DNA of 64,000 nucleotides. Source: Chimaeribacter arupi (GTDB taxonomy: Bacteria > Pseudomonadota > Gammaproteobacteria > Enterobacterales > Enterobacteriaceae). The translations under genes were made by a program, and so were the position numbers. Positions 25,718-34,959 of the stretch are shown one piece after another (position 1 is the first letter of the stretch; every line of letters starts with the position of its first letter). Below the pieces are notes generated by a model. It was not told where the DNA came from and ran no database searches. It worked only from the letters and a program-made list of their open reading frames with translations. Where the stretch lies: the NCBI RefSeq assembly GCF_002858805.1, contig NZ_PJZI01000006.1, positions 82,368 through 146,367 on the forward strand, given 5' to 3'.

Positions 25718-27604
25718 ATGTTGATGCATCACGATATGGAGACCTTCCGGGACAATGAGGGGTTCTGCGATCTGGGTGACTACGCCGCCGTGGGCGAGGG
25801 GCGCACGGTGGCGCTGCTGGCACCGGATGGCTCGGTAGACTGGTGGTGTGTGCCCGATCTGGATTCACCGCCGCTGTTCGACCGGCTGCTGGACAGCGGG
25901 CACGGCGGCTATTTTCAGATTACGCCGGATGAGCCGTACCGCATGACCCGGCACTACCGCGAAAACAGCAACGTGCTCGAAACCCTGTATGAAACCGCGA
26001 GCGGGCGGATAAAAATCACCGAATCCATCAACAGCACCCTGGCCGGCCCGCTGCCGTGGAATGAGCTGGCCCGCCGTATTGAGGGGCTGGAAGGGCGCGT
26101 CCCGGTATCATTGCGGCTGAAAATCGGCACCGCCGCCGACACCCGCAGGCCGTGGGCGCACCACACCTCCCAGGGCACCGTCTGGAATGTCGGCGCGCTG
26201 CTGCTGATGCTGCGGGCCAGTGAGGAGATCAGGCACCATACCGAGTGCGACGATGAAGGGACGCGTGCGGTGTTCACGGTGGCCGCAGGCGATCGTTACC
26301 TGGCGGCGCTGCTGGTCACGAAAGATGAGCCGCTGGCGGTGCCCTGTCTGGAGCGGATTGATGAGCGCATCGACACCAGCGATCTCGCCTGGCGGAGCTG
26401 GGTCGGCGGCTTGTGCTATGAGGGGAAATACCAGGACGCGGTGCGGCGTTCAGCGCTGGCGCTGAAATTCCTCTGGTACTCCCCGACCGGGGCGCTGGCG
26501 GCGGCCGCGACCCTGGGCCTGCCCGAGGGCGAGGGCAATGACAAGAATTACGACTACCGCTACGCCTGGGTGCGTGATTCCTGCATGATCATTAAATCGT
26601 TTATCTATATCGGCGCACTGGAGGACTGTAAGGCCGCTTTCTCCTGGCTGGCTGCCGCGCTGAACGCCAACGGGGGCGAGCTGCGTACCTGTTTCCGGCT
26701 GGACGGCACCAGCGTGCCGGAGGAGCGGTTTGTGCCGGTACAGGGGTATCGCGGTGCGCAACCGGTGCGGCTGGGAAACAATGCTGCCGATCAGCTTCAG
26801 CTGTGCAACTACGGCGATGTGCTGGACACCGCCGCCCGCTTTACCGAGGCGGGCCACGTGCTGGACCTGCACACCTCGCGGCTGCTGGGGCATCTGGCAA
26901 ACCGCTGTGCGGATACCTGGCTGCAAAAGGATTGCGGCATCTGGGAGCTGCCGGAGATGCAGCACTATACCCAGTCCAAAATGGCCTGCTGGGTGGCGCT
27001 GAATCAGGCGGTGCGCCTGGCTGACGGCGGTTATATCGAACCCACCTGGGTAAAACGCTGGGAGCGGGAACGCGATCGCATCCGCGACTGGATCGAAACC
27101 CATTGCTGGTCAGACGAACGCCAGGCGTACACCTTCTGGCCCGGCACCACGCGGCTGGATGCCTCCGTGGCGCTGATGCACCAGTACGGCAAGCAGGTGT
27201 CCGAAAGCCGGATGCTCAGCACGCTGGACGCCCTGCGCGAGGAGCTGGGGGCGGACAATATGATGATCTACCGCTACTCCGATGTGCAAAAAGAGGAAAA
27301 CACCTTTATTGCCTGTGCGTTCTGGATGGCGGAGGCGCTGGCGGTGCTGGGGCGGCATGACGAGGGGGAACACGCCATGCAGGTGGTGCTGGAGACGCTG
27401 AGCCAGGGGAAAAACGCCGGGATCATGAGCGAGATGTATAACGTCCATAAACAGAAATGCTGCGGGAATATGCCGCAGGGGCTGAGCCATCTCTCGGTGA
27501 TCTGCGCGTCCCATACCGTCTCGGCAGCCTGTATGGGCGGCGATGACTCTCAGCCGGGCGCCATCAGGGTCGGCTGCCTGGCGAATGGAAAAGATCACGA
27601 CTGA
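25718..27604 (+). CDS. GH15-family glycoside hydrolase (glucoamylase/trehalase type)
   Basis: The 628 residues show the GH15 pattern: an N-terminal beta domain (LGDYAAVGEGRTVALLAPDGSVDWWCVPDLDSPPLFDRLL) and a catalytic alpha/alpha barrel with YDYRYAWVRDSC, GIWELPE near residue 410 and EENTFIACAFWMAEAL, which contains the likely base. GH15 enzymes release glucose from alpha-glucans, isomaltose-type oligosaccharides or trehalose. There is no signal peptide, so it is cytoplasmic. Pairing with GlgX suggests conversion of debranched glucan to glucose. The exact substrate is unknown. Confidence 0.87.
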   Translation: MLMHHDMETFRDNEGFCDLGDYAAVGEGRTVALLAPDGSVDWWCVPDLDSPPLFDRLLDSGHGGYFQITPDEPYRMTRHYRENSNVLETLYETASGRIKITESINSTLAGPLPWNELARRIEGLEGRVPVSLRLKIGTAADTRRPWAHHTSQGTVWNVGALLLMLRASEEIRHHTECDDEGTRAVFTVAAGDRYLAALLVTKDEPLAVPCLERIDERIDTSDLAWRSWVGGLCYEGKYQDAVRRSALALKFLWYSPTGALAAAATLGLPEGEGNDKNYDYRYAWVRDSCMIIKSFIYIGALEDCKAAFSWLAAALNANGGELRTCFRLDGTSVPEERFVPVQGYRGAQPVRLGNNAADQLQLCNYGDVLDTAARFTEAGHVLDLHTSRLLGHLANRCADTWLQKDCGIWELPEMQHYTQSKMACWVALNQAVRLADGGYIEPTWVKRWERERDRIRDWIETHCWSDERQAYTFWPGTTRLDASVALMHQYGKQVSESRMLSTLDALREELGADNMMIYRYSDVQKEENTFIACAFWMAEALAVLGRHDEGEHAMQVVLETLSQGKNAGIMSEMYNVHKQKCCGNMPQGLSHLSVICASHTVSAACMGGDDSQPGAIRVGCLANGKDHD

Positions 27605-27652
27605 CGCCCGCGGGCGTCACCGTTTCCCCCGCTGCCCAGAGTGGCAGGGGGA
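27603..27652. terminator. paired hairpins between convergent GH15 and AraC genes
   Basis: GACGCCCGCGGGCGTC (27603-27618) is a perfect palindrome. TTCCCCC with TGCC (27624-27636) pairs with GGCAGGGGGAA (27642-27652). Confidence 0.6.
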
Positions 27653-27662
27653 AGCGGGGCAT

Positions 27663-28532
27663 TTAACGTTTTACCTGGCCGGTTAACCAGAACTTTTTAT
27701 ACCGTGCCGGGGGAATGCCCACCAGGTTATGGAATATCCGGTGGAAATTATTGACGTTATCGTAGCCGACGGCATTCGCCACTTCCGTCACGCCTAAATC
27801 CGTGCTCAATAACAGGGATTGTGCTTCGCCAATACGGCGGCGGGTCTGGTACTGTTTCGGCGAATAACCGGAAAAGGCCTTAAACACATGGGCAAGATAA
27901 AACCGGTTCATCTCCAGGGCGGAGGTCATTGCCGTGAAAGAGAGCTCATCCTTGTAATGCTCATCAATAAAGTTTTTAATTTTCTGGCCTAATGCCAGGG
28001 TGGGGCTTTCATACGTCTGGTGGTGTTCAATCCAGAGTCCCCGGCACATAAGAAGTAATGCACTCAACAGGCTGTTTGCTATATCACTGGAGTAAGGTTT
28101 ATTACTGCCGGCGTGATGCCACATCTGATAAAAAATATGCCGGATTTCATCACAATGTTCCCCGCCCGGCATCACAGCCATCTGGCCGCGTGGTGTCAGC
28201 GTATTTAAGGGTAACCCCTCAAATTTCAGCTGTTCGACACCGCAGCTGAATATCAGTAAATCATCGGAAGGATAAGGGTTTTCATCATGCAAAATACCGG
28301 CATTAAACAGCAGTAAATCCCCCTGTTTTACCGGATAGCTCTGCCCATCGATGTTATACATCCCGCTGCCCTGCGTAATAAACAGCAGTTCAAAACGCTC
28401 GTCATGTTTATGCATCACCCGCGGGGTTGCGGCCTCACGGCCTTCCGCTTTACAGATAAACATCAGCCTGGGTCTGAAGCCATTCTCATATCCGCCCGAC
28501 ACAGGATGTTCATTCACGCAGAATGTCAGCAT
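27663..28532 (-). CDS. AraC-family regulator of the downstream porter/dehydrogenase operon
   Basis: ATG 28532 has AAGGGAGAAA upstream; the frame opening at 28592 is not used. The 289 residues join an N-terminal cupin sensor (HKHDERFELLFITQGSG, QGDLLLFNAGILHDE) to a C-terminal double helix-turn-helix (FTAMTSALEMNRFYLAHVFKAFSG; VTEVANAVGYDNVNNFHRIF). It is divergent from the sugar porter operon starting at 29444, across 911 bp, and is its most likely activator. The inducer is probably the imported sugar or polyol. Confidence 0.88.
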   Translation of the reverse strand: MLTFCVNEHPVSGGYENGFRPRLMFICKAEGREAATPRVMHKHDERFELLFITQGSGMYNIDGQSYPVKQGDLLLFNAGILHDENPYPSDDLLIFSCGVEQLKFEGLPLNTLTPRGQMAVMPGGEHCDEIRHIFYQMWHHAGSNKPYSSDIANSLLSALLLMCRGLWIEHHQTYESPTLALGQKIKNFIDEHYKDELSFTAMTSALEMNRFYLAHVFKAFSGYSPKQYQTRRRIGEAQSLLLSTDLGVTEVANAVGYDNVNNFHRIFHNLVGIPPARYKKFWLTGQVKR

Positions 28533-29443
28533 GGTTTCTCCCTTAACGTTCAGCGCTATTCTTGCACTGCCACGCCGGGCAGTAGTCATCAAATTTGCTT
28601 TTTACTAAAATTTAATTAACTGATTTATAACAACTTGGTGAATTTATTTATACCAAAAAGGATGATTTTTGCTTTGCGAAAATCTTGCTGCCGCTTATTT
28701 ATGATCTGGGTCACATTTTTACTGCTATGAAAAAACCTTTCCGCTTTTGCCCTCTCTTGCCTGAGAAAAACCACGTTAAAAAATAGGGGGCAACACCGGG
28801 AAAAAAAAGGCGCATTAATCGCATGGTTAATGAAGTGGGAAAAGGCGGTTTCTCTTCAAAACAGCATAAAGGGGCCTGTTAGCGTTACCGTGGAATAAGA
28901 GACTTTCTATTCCAGGCAGGGGAGCGCTCCTGATAGTGATATTTGATAAATCCCCCTGATAAAGCAGGAGTCATTATTTTATATGCTCAGGCCTGTGCAC
29001 CCATAAAAGCGGGACAGGGTAAAGAGGGCGCAGTCACGGGAAATATCTTCATTCTTGCTAAATCAATGATTAACTTTGCGCTTGTGACCCACATCACTGA
29101 AACCTGCTTTCTTAATACAAAAAATTGATCTCCTGCACGGTATGAAAATTTCGATCTCAATGAGAATGGTTTTTTATTTTCAATTGGGGGTAATCTTGTT
29201 TCATCCATTGCCGGAGCCGAATAAAAACGGGATTAACCACAGATAAGCCAGACAGGCGTTTTCCCGCGCAAAAGGTTGGCCTGGATGTTAATGCATCACC
29301 TTAAGGGTGGGTTATTTATCATGAGATGAACAGTAGGGTATTGCTTTATTACCTTGTGAAAGGAAAAGCCCACAGGCGTCACCCTGGCCACATTTATCAT
29401 GCCTATGCCGGTTAACACCTTAAAAACCAGATGGGGTAGTAAC
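28533..29443. other. long AT-rich divergent regulatory region
   Basis: The 911-bp gap holds no convincing gene; open frames here lack coding character and ribosome binding sites. It contains an inverted repeat TGGAATA-N10-TATTCCA at 28891-28914, a candidate operator. GGGGT stands 5-12 bases before ATG 29444. The length is unusual for a simple regulator/operon pair, so an untranslated leader or small RNA is possible but not recognised. Confidence 0.45.
28891..28914. promoter_or_regulatory. inverted repeat, candidate operator
   Basis: TGGAATA (28891-28897) and TATTCCA (28908-28914) are perfect 7-bp arms with 10 bp between them. Confidence 0.35.
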
Positions 29444-30871
29444 ATGTATAATAAAACTGACCTGCTTAATAGAACCACCCTGAAAAACCCTGACCGAATG
29501 AAGTTTATTACGCTGGTGTCAACGATCGGCGGACTCTGCTTTGGCTATGATACCGGCGTAATATCCGGCGCGCTTATTTTCATGAAAGATGATCTGGGTC
29601 TGACGCCGGTTCAGGAAGGGTTCATTACCTCCTTTCTTTTATTTGGTGCGGCATTAGGTTCCTTATTTGGCGGCTATTTGTCTGATAAGCAGGGGCGTCG
29701 CAAGAACCTGCTGTGGGTCGCCGCTATCTTTATCTTTGGTGCCCTCGGCACGGCCTGCGCGTGGGATGTGCCCTCGATGATCGTGGCGCGCTTTGTACTG
29801 GGGCTGGCCGTAGGCTGTGCGTCAGTCACCGTCCCTATTTACATTTCCGAACTGGCCAGGCCTGAACAGCGCGAACGTCTGGTCACCGTCAATGAGCTGA
29901 TGATCGTCACCGGCCAGTTTCTGGCCTATACGGTGAATGCCGCTATCGTCAATCTCTATCCTGAAATGTCCCATAACTGGCGGATTATGCTGGCAATCCC
30001 CGCGCTGCCCGGTGCGCTGTTATGGGTGGGTATGCTGATGATGCCGGAGTCACCCCGCTTCTTTATGCGGCACGGAGAAACGGAAAAAGCGGTGAAGGTT
30101 CTGGAAACGCTGCGCTCGCCCGGCGAAGTGCAGAAGGAAATCAAAGAGATTCAGAAAATCATCCAGATTGATTCCGTCAAGGTGAGTCTGTTTGACGAGC
30201 TTAAAAAACCCTGGGTGATCCAACTTATCCTGATCGGCCTGATGATTGTGTTGGCGACGCGTGTCACAGGGGTGAATACCATCATGTATTACGCGCCGAC
30301 CGTACTGAAATCCACGGGCTTAGGCGATGCCGCCGCAGTCACCGGGGCGGTCGCTAACGGGGTGGTCTCTATTCTGGCCACGCTGATGGGTATGCTGTTA
30401 ATCGGAAAGCACTCGCGCAGGAAAATGTTCTTTACCGGGCAGATCGGGGTAACCCTCAGCCTGATCCTGATTGGCGTTTCTTTTAAGGTCTTTTTCCATT
30501 CCGAAACACTAAACGGCATCGAAAGTGTGCACGCTAATTTCGCCGGGGCAAGTTATATCATTCTCGGGTTAATGCTGGTGTTCCTGGTGTTTATGCAGGG
30601 GTGGATCGCCCCGGTATTCTGGTTGATGCTGGCGGAGATATACCCTCTGCGTATGCGTGGCCTGGGCATGGGGATCGCCGTTTTCGGCCTGTGGATATTC
30701 GACTTTATTATTCAGTCTGTTTTCCCCATTCTGTTGAATCATTATGGCGGCGGTATGACCTTCGGGTTCTTTGCGGCAACAAACGTCATTATGCTTATTC
30801 TGCTGTTTAAATTTCTGCCCGAGACTCGTGGGCTTTCATTAGAACAAATTGAAAATAAATTCCGTTTCTGA
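29444..30871 (+). CDS. MFS sugar porter (inositol/hexose:H+ symporter type)
   Basis: The 475-residue protein carries the sugar-porter family signatures: GGLCFGYDTGVISGAL in TM1, DKQGRRK in loop 2-3, PESPRFF before the central loop and PETRGLSLEQIE at the end. About twelve membrane helices are predicted. It resembles bacterial inositol and arabinose/galactose symporters. An in-frame start at 29399 is rejected because GGGGT precedes ATG 29444. It is the first gene of a four-gene operon and would import its substrate. Confidence 0.88.
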   Translation: MYNKTDLLNRTTLKNPDRMKFITLVSTIGGLCFGYDTGVISGALIFMKDDLGLTPVQEGFITSFLLFGAALGSLFGGYLSDKQGRRKNLLWVAAIFIFGALGTACAWDVPSMIVARFVLGLAVGCASVTVPIYISELARPEQRERLVTVNELMIVTGQFLAYTVNAAIVNLYPEMSHNWRIMLAIPALPGALLWVGMLMMPESPRFFMRHGETEKAVKVLETLRSPGEVQKEIKEIQKIIQIDSVKVSLFDELKKPWVIQLILIGLMIVLATRVTGVNTIMYYAPTVLKSTGLGDAAAVTGAVANGVVSILATLMGMLLIGKHSRRKMFFTGQIGVTLSLILIGVSFKVFFHSETLNGIESVHANFAGASYIILGLMLVFLVFMQGWIAPVFWLMLAEIYPLRMRGLGMGIAVFGLWIFDFIIQSVFPILLNHYGGGMTFGFFAATNVIMLILLFKFLPETRGLSLEQIENKFRF

Positions 30872-30895
30872 TCCATGATAATGAGGTAAATAACC

Positions 30896-31921
30896 ATGTC
30901 GGTAAATATCGGATTAATTGGTTTAGGCATGATTGGCCGCGATCATTTGCAACGTTTCAAACAGGTCATCAACAATGCCAATGTCACTGCCATCTGCGAT
31001 ATCAACAGCGGTGTCGCCAATACGCTGGCGCAGGAATATAACGTCACCCCTTTTTATGATGCCATTGAGATGATCAATTCAGAGTTGGTTGATGCGGTAT
31101 TTATCTGTTCCATCGGCCCGGTGCATAAAGAGCAAATCCTGGCGGCCATTAAAGCCGGGAAACCTGTCTTTTGTGAAAAACCGCTCACCCCCACCGCGAT
31201 TGACGCCAGGGAAATTATTGAAGCCGAAGTCAGCTATGGTAAGCGGTTGCTGCAACTTGGCTTTATGCGACGTTTTGACCCAGGTTACCAGGCACTGAAA
31301 CAGAGCATCGGGACGGGGGAGTTAGGCGAGATTTTACTGATGCATTGCGCGCACCGGAACCCGTCGGTGCCGGAAAGCTACACCCTTGAGATGGCAATAA
31401 ACGACTCAGCGACCCATGAAATAGACATTATCCATTATCTGCTGAATGAAAATATTGTCTCTGTCCGGGTAGATAAGCCGCGCAAAAAAACCAGCCGGGC
31501 TTTAGGTCATTTGCAAGACCCGCTCATTGTTATTTTTGAAACCGAGTCGGGTGTCCGTATCGATGATGAGCTATTCGTTAACTGCCACTATGGGTATGAC
31601 ATCCGCTGTGAAGTGATCGGCGAAAATGCCATCGCGAGCCTGACAGAACAAGCCCTGACCGTTACCCGTTCAGCCAATGGGGTGGGGCGGCATATCGCTC
31701 AAAGTTGCATGGAACGCTTTGCCACCGCTTACGATCGCGAAGTACAGAATTTTGTTGATCGCGTAAAGAGCGGCAGCGGCATGACCGGCCCCTCGTCGTG
31801 GGATGGTTACCTGGTGGCGCTGGTGTGTGATGCCGGCATCGCCTCGCTGAACGATGGATTAAAACATGATGTCACCATCCCGGCGCGCCCGGCGTTATAC
31901 CAGCCACTCTCAGAGAGTTAA
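30896..31921 (+). CDS. Gfo/Idh/MocA dehydrogenase, inositol 2-dehydrogenase-like
   Basis: The 341 residues have an N-terminal Rossmann fold (NIGLIGLGMIGRDH), the EKPLT motif near 98, LGFMRRFDPGY, and the catalytic-region ATHEIDIIHYL near 175. These features match IolG-type myo-inositol dehydrogenases, which oxidise a ring hydroxyl with NAD. It lies 24 bp after the porter gene with a TGAGGT ribosome binding site. The substrate may be inositol or another cyclitol or sugar. No iolB, iolC, iolD or iolE homologues are in the window. Confidence 0.88.
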   Translation: MSVNIGLIGLGMIGRDHLQRFKQVINNANVTAICDINSGVANTLAQEYNVTPFYDAIEMINSELVDAVFICSIGPVHKEQILAAIKAGKPVFCEKPLTPTAIDAREIIEAEVSYGKRLLQLGFMRRFDPGYQALKQSIGTGELGEILLMHCAHRNPSVPESYTLEMAINDSATHEIDIIHYLLNENIVSVRVDKPRKKTSRALGHLQDPLIVIFETESGVRIDDELFVNCHYGYDIRCEVIGENAIASLTEQALTVTRSANGVGRHIAQSCMERFATAYDREVQNFVDRVKSGSGMTGPSSWDGYLVALVCDAGIASLNDGLKHDVTIPARPALYQPLSES

Positions 31922-31995
31922 TCGTTTCACTCACGGAGCAGGGCAGGCACGTCGCGAGGGTTCGCCCGCGGCGTGGCATTGCACAGGAGCGGAAT

Positions 31996-32424
31996 ATGCT
32001 GAATTTGTCTGAAGAAAATATTTTTCTTAATTGCCGGGCACCGTCTAAAAAAGAAGCCATAAAAATCGCTGCTGACGCGCTCATTCAGAGCGGTTTTGCG
32101 AAAACGGGCTTTTTCGAGGCGATGATGGCACGTGAAAAGAGTGTATCGACCTATTTAGGGGCAGGCGTTGCATTACCTCACTGTGCGAAAGAGAACATCG
32201 ATCTGGTCATTAAAACCGGCTTCCATCTATTCCAATTTCCTCAGGGCGTGAGCTGGGGAGCCGGGAAAGTCGCATTCGTGGTGGTGGCGGTCGCGGCGAA
32301 ACATAACGAGCACCTTCAGGTGTTAGCGGATATCGCAGATTTATTGGGTGATGAATTAAAAACGACGCTCCTGGCGCAGGCAACCCGTAAAAAAGACTTT
32401 ATTGAACAGTTTGAAAAACAGTGA
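31996..32424 (+). CDS. stand-alone PTS EIIA domain protein (fructose/mannitol type)
   Basis: The 142 residues are a single PTS_EIIA_2 domain. The phosphorylatable His is in GVALPHCAKENID near residue 62, and VVVAVAAKHNEHLQVLADIADLL is the typical second half. CAGGAG precedes ATG 31996. There is no EIIB or EIIC nearby, and the operon uses an MFS porter. The protein is therefore likely regulatory, linking the pathway to PTS phosphorylation state, or it phosphorylates an unlinked EIIB. Confidence 0.87.
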   Translation: MLNLSEENIFLNCRAPSKKEAIKIAADALIQSGFAKTGFFEAMMAREKSVSTYLGAGVALPHCAKENIDLVIKTGFHLFQFPQGVSWGAGKVAFVVVAVAAKHNEHLQVLADIADLLGDELKTTLLAQATRKKDFIEQFEKQ

Positions 32425-32483
32425 CGCCAGCGGCGTTACCCAGGCTGTTTAACAATGTAGACATGACTGATAAAGGATGACAC

Positions 32484-33425
32484 ATGAAACTTGCGATCTG
32501 TACTGATGTGCTGGCGAACTTATCGTTTCCTGACATGCTGGATAAAGTGAAAAGCTACGGCATTACCGGCGTAGAAATGACCGCCGGGGGCTGGTCGCCC
32601 TGTCCGCACGTGAAAACGGAAGAACTGCTGGCGTCACCTGAAAAACTCACCGCTTTCCGCCAGGAACTGCAAACGCGCGGGATGAACATTGTGGCGTTGA
32701 ACTGTTCGGGTAACCCGCTCGCGCCGGGCGAGCTGGGGGAAAAACATACGCTGAGCAGCTATAAAACCGTAGAACTGGCCGGCAAACTGGGCGTGAAGAA
32801 AATCGTTATGATGAGCGGCCTGCCCGGCGGCGGCCCGGGGGACAGCGTCCCGAACTGGATCACTTCTACGGTCTCCTGGCCGGATTACATGCCGGGTGTT
32901 ATCGATTACCAATGGCACGAGGTGGCGATCCCCTGGTGGAAAGCCTTCACGCAGCACGCCCGGCAGCACGGCGTTGAACAGATTGCGCTTGAAGCGTTCC
33001 CCAGCCAGTTGGTGTACAACGCCGGCACTTTGCTGCGGCTGCGCAACAGCGTTGATGAGATGATCGGGATGAACCTTGACCCTTCCCATCTTATCGTCAT
33101 GGGCGCTGACCCGATTGCGGCAGCGCGCAAACTGGAGGGCGCGGTGTATCACGTGCATGGCAAGGATGCGCGCATTGAACGTGGCCTGGCGGAGATTGAC
33201 GGGCTGCTGGAATACCAGCCGGTAACGAACACCAAAACGCGTACCTGGAACTATGTCGCCGTCGGCTGCGGCCAGGATTTGCAGTGGTGGAAGGAATTTT
33301 TCTCCGTGCTGCATATGACCGGTTATGACGGTGATGTCTCGCTGGAGATGGAGGATTTGACCATGAGCGTGGAGGCAGGGTTGCAGACGTCTATTGATGC
33401 CCTGAAGGCGAGCATCAGCCGCTGA
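32484..33425 (+). CDS. TIM-barrel sugar isomerase/epimerase of the porter operon
   Basis: The 313-residue xylose-isomerase-like barrel has metal-site residues Glu (IALEAFPS), Asp/His (MNLDPSH), His (VYHVHGKD) and Glu (SLEMEDL). The start ATG 32484 follows AAGGATG. Related proteins are IolE, IolH, IolI and other keto-cyclitol or ketose epimerases. Following a Gfo/Idh/MocA dehydrogenase, it would act on the keto product. Last gene of the operon. Confidence 0.85.
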   Translation: MKLAICTDVLANLSFPDMLDKVKSYGITGVEMTAGGWSPCPHVKTEELLASPEKLTAFRQELQTRGMNIVALNCSGNPLAPGELGEKHTLSSYKTVELAGKLGVKKIVMMSGLPGGGPGDSVPNWITSTVSWPDYMPGVIDYQWHEVAIPWWKAFTQHARQHGVEQIALEAFPSQLVYNAGTLLRLRNSVDEMIGMNLDPSHLIVMGADPIAAARKLEGAVYHVHGKDARIERGLAEIDGLLEYQPVTNTKTRTWNYVAVGCGQDLQWWKEFFSVLHMTGYDGDVSLEMEDLTMSVEAGLQTSIDALKASISR

Positions 33426-33510
33426 CGGTTTATCCTTCGCCACAGCCTGCAGACATCAGGCTGTGGCGGACAGGGTTTGTCTTATCATCTGGTGCAGTGC
33501 AGGCCCGTTT

Positions 33511-33939
33511 TCAGGGGGCAGCCAGCGGCTTAACAAACCGTTTCCTGACCTCGTGATAGCCATTGTCTTCATAGAATTTATGGGCGCGGGTCCGGCGTTC
33601 GCTGCTGGAGAGTTCTATCTGCGTGCACCCCTGCTGGCGCGACAGCCGTTCCGCCTCTGCCAGCAAGGCCTGGCCGAGGCCTTCACCCCGGCAGGCCTCA
33701 TCAATGACCAGCGCAGAAATCACAGCCCAGCGCCCCTCTTCATGCACGGGTGTTATAAAATGGATAACCACCACACCGCGCACTACGCTTCCTGATTCCG
33801 CCACCAGAATGTCATCGCGCCCCTCGGCCTCCTTCAGACGGGCTTCAACGGTTTCCCGTTTCGTGTGATAGCCCAGCTGTAAGAACAGCGTCTGTAACCT
33901 CCCGATATCCTGTATCCCGGCTGATCGGATTAAAAACAT
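33511..33939 (-). CDS. GNAT-family N-acetyltransferase
   Basis: The 142-residue single GNAT domain has an acetyl-CoA loop at EACRGEGLGQALLAEAE (R-G-x-G-x-A type) and a C-terminal SSERRTRAHKFYEDNGY typical of the family. The substrate cannot be inferred. It is a single gene, convergent with the operon before it. Confidence 0.85.
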   Translation of the reverse strand: MFLIRSAGIQDIGRLQTLFLQLGYHTKRETVEARLKEAEGRDDILVAESGSVVRGVVVIHFITPVHEEGRWAVISALVIDEACRGEGLGQALLAEAERLSRQQGCTQIELSSSERRTRAHKFYEDNGYHEVRKRFVKPLAAP

Positions 33940-34060
33940 GCCTGTCTCCCTGTCTGATTAAAACAGCTTGTTAAACACCCGCTGCGCCTCATGACACTCT
34001 CTGGCCCGTTGGCGAGGCAATCAACCGATGAGCGTGAACCTGAAACGCATCACCTTTTGC

Positions 34061-34225
34061 TTAACGGCCGGCGCGGCGATTCACATCGTTATCGGCAATT
34101 TTCTCCGCCAGGAAATCGATCAGCACCCGGCATTTCGGCGGCAGAAAACGGTTCGGGTGGTAGAGGATCCATGACATGCCGTAGTACGAGGTCTGGTAAT
34201 CCCATTGCGGCAATACCTCGACGAT
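34061..34225 (-). pseudogene. C-terminal remnant of a LysR regulator
   Basis: Reading the minus strand up to TAA 34063-34061 gives QQIVEVLPQWDYQTSYYG, then HPNRFLPPKCRVLIDFLAE, which is the end of a LysR effector domain. No start or helix-turn-helix is present, and an in-frame stop lies just upstream at about 34255. It abuts a plus-strand transporter remnant. Confidence 0.65.
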
Positions 34226-34309
34226 CTGTTGGGCGGCCTGCTGATTGTCGGGGCGTTAGTATGGGCGACGCGCCCCCGCAGGGTGGCGGGGGCGGTGGTC
34301 AGTAATTGA
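34226..34309 (+). pseudogene. C-terminal remnant of a membrane transporter, DMT/EamA-like
   Basis: The plus strand encodes DLLGGLLIVGALVWATRP, then RRVAGAVVSN and a TGA at 34307-34309. This resembles the last membrane helix and tail of DMT/EamA exporters. With the LysR tail on its left, it fits one deletion across a divergent LysR-transporter pair. Too short for a firm family call. Confidence 0.45.
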
Positions 34310-34686
34310 GTGGCGGATTGGTGGGGAATTCAGAGAGATGACGTGCTCATAGTGTTACGCCGTTAAATAGCTGGCAGAGGAGGCAAAGAGGCACAATAAA
34401 AGGAAAGTACGGCCTTTGATATTAATTCGTCAGGGATGGGTGAAAAAATAATAGGGTATGTCTGTTTCTGGATCATTTAAAACTAATGCAATAGGGCATG
34501 AAATTATTGCCATTATGTAACTTTTTATTAGGGTGAGATAATTATCACACTTTGACAGGGTCAGCGCTGGTATTAACCCCCTGTTTGGCTGAATAAATTA
34601 ATTTTCAGGCGGCGAGCAGGTGATGTCTGAATCACCATGTCATTTTAATGAGATTGTTATAATAACTTTTGGAAAAAGGATCTGCC
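34310..34686. other. AT-rich stretch without a recognised gene
   Basis: Nothing beyond a likely promoter for the small gene at 34687 was seen. Composition drops toward AT relative to both sides. Confidence 0.35.
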
Positions 34687-34932
34687 ATGAGTGCGGTAAA
34701 AGCAAAAATCACCTCAATGCACCTGTATTACTCAGGATTTAGCTATGGATGGGTTGATGAGAATGGCGTCCAAAAATGGTCAACGCTGTCATTCTCTTCC
34801 GATCCGTCACCGGCTGATCAAGCGTTATATGCGACGCTCCCGCCTATGATTTCTGCTGCGTATCAAACCCAGCAGTGGGTAATGATTGATGATTATGGCT
34901 GTGATATCGCGTTTGATCTCGCCATACAATAA
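34687..34932 (+). CDS. small hypothetical protein
   Basis: The 81 residues start at ATG 34687, with AAGGATCTGCC upstream. There is no signal peptide or membrane segment; it is rich in aromatic residues and Ser (MHLYYSGFSYGWVDENG, QQWVMIDDYGCDIAFD). I do not recognise it. It is a single gene between a deletion scar and a strong bidirectional terminator. Confidence 0.6.
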   Translation: MSAVKAKITSMHLYYSGFSYGWVDENGVQKWSTLSFSSDPSPADQALYATLPPMISAAYQTQQWVMIDDYGCDIAFDLAIQ

Positions 34933-34959
34933 TGTGTGTGCCGATATAAGTGTCTGATG

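Noticed and set aside
28943..29208. Small genes in the long gap before the sugar porter
   Set aside because: The open frames overlap on both strands, have no ribosome binding sites and show no protein-like pattern.
33463..33868. Plus-strand genes opposite the GNAT gene at 33511
   Set aside because: They are reverse-strand shadows of a clear GNAT domain and have no start signals.
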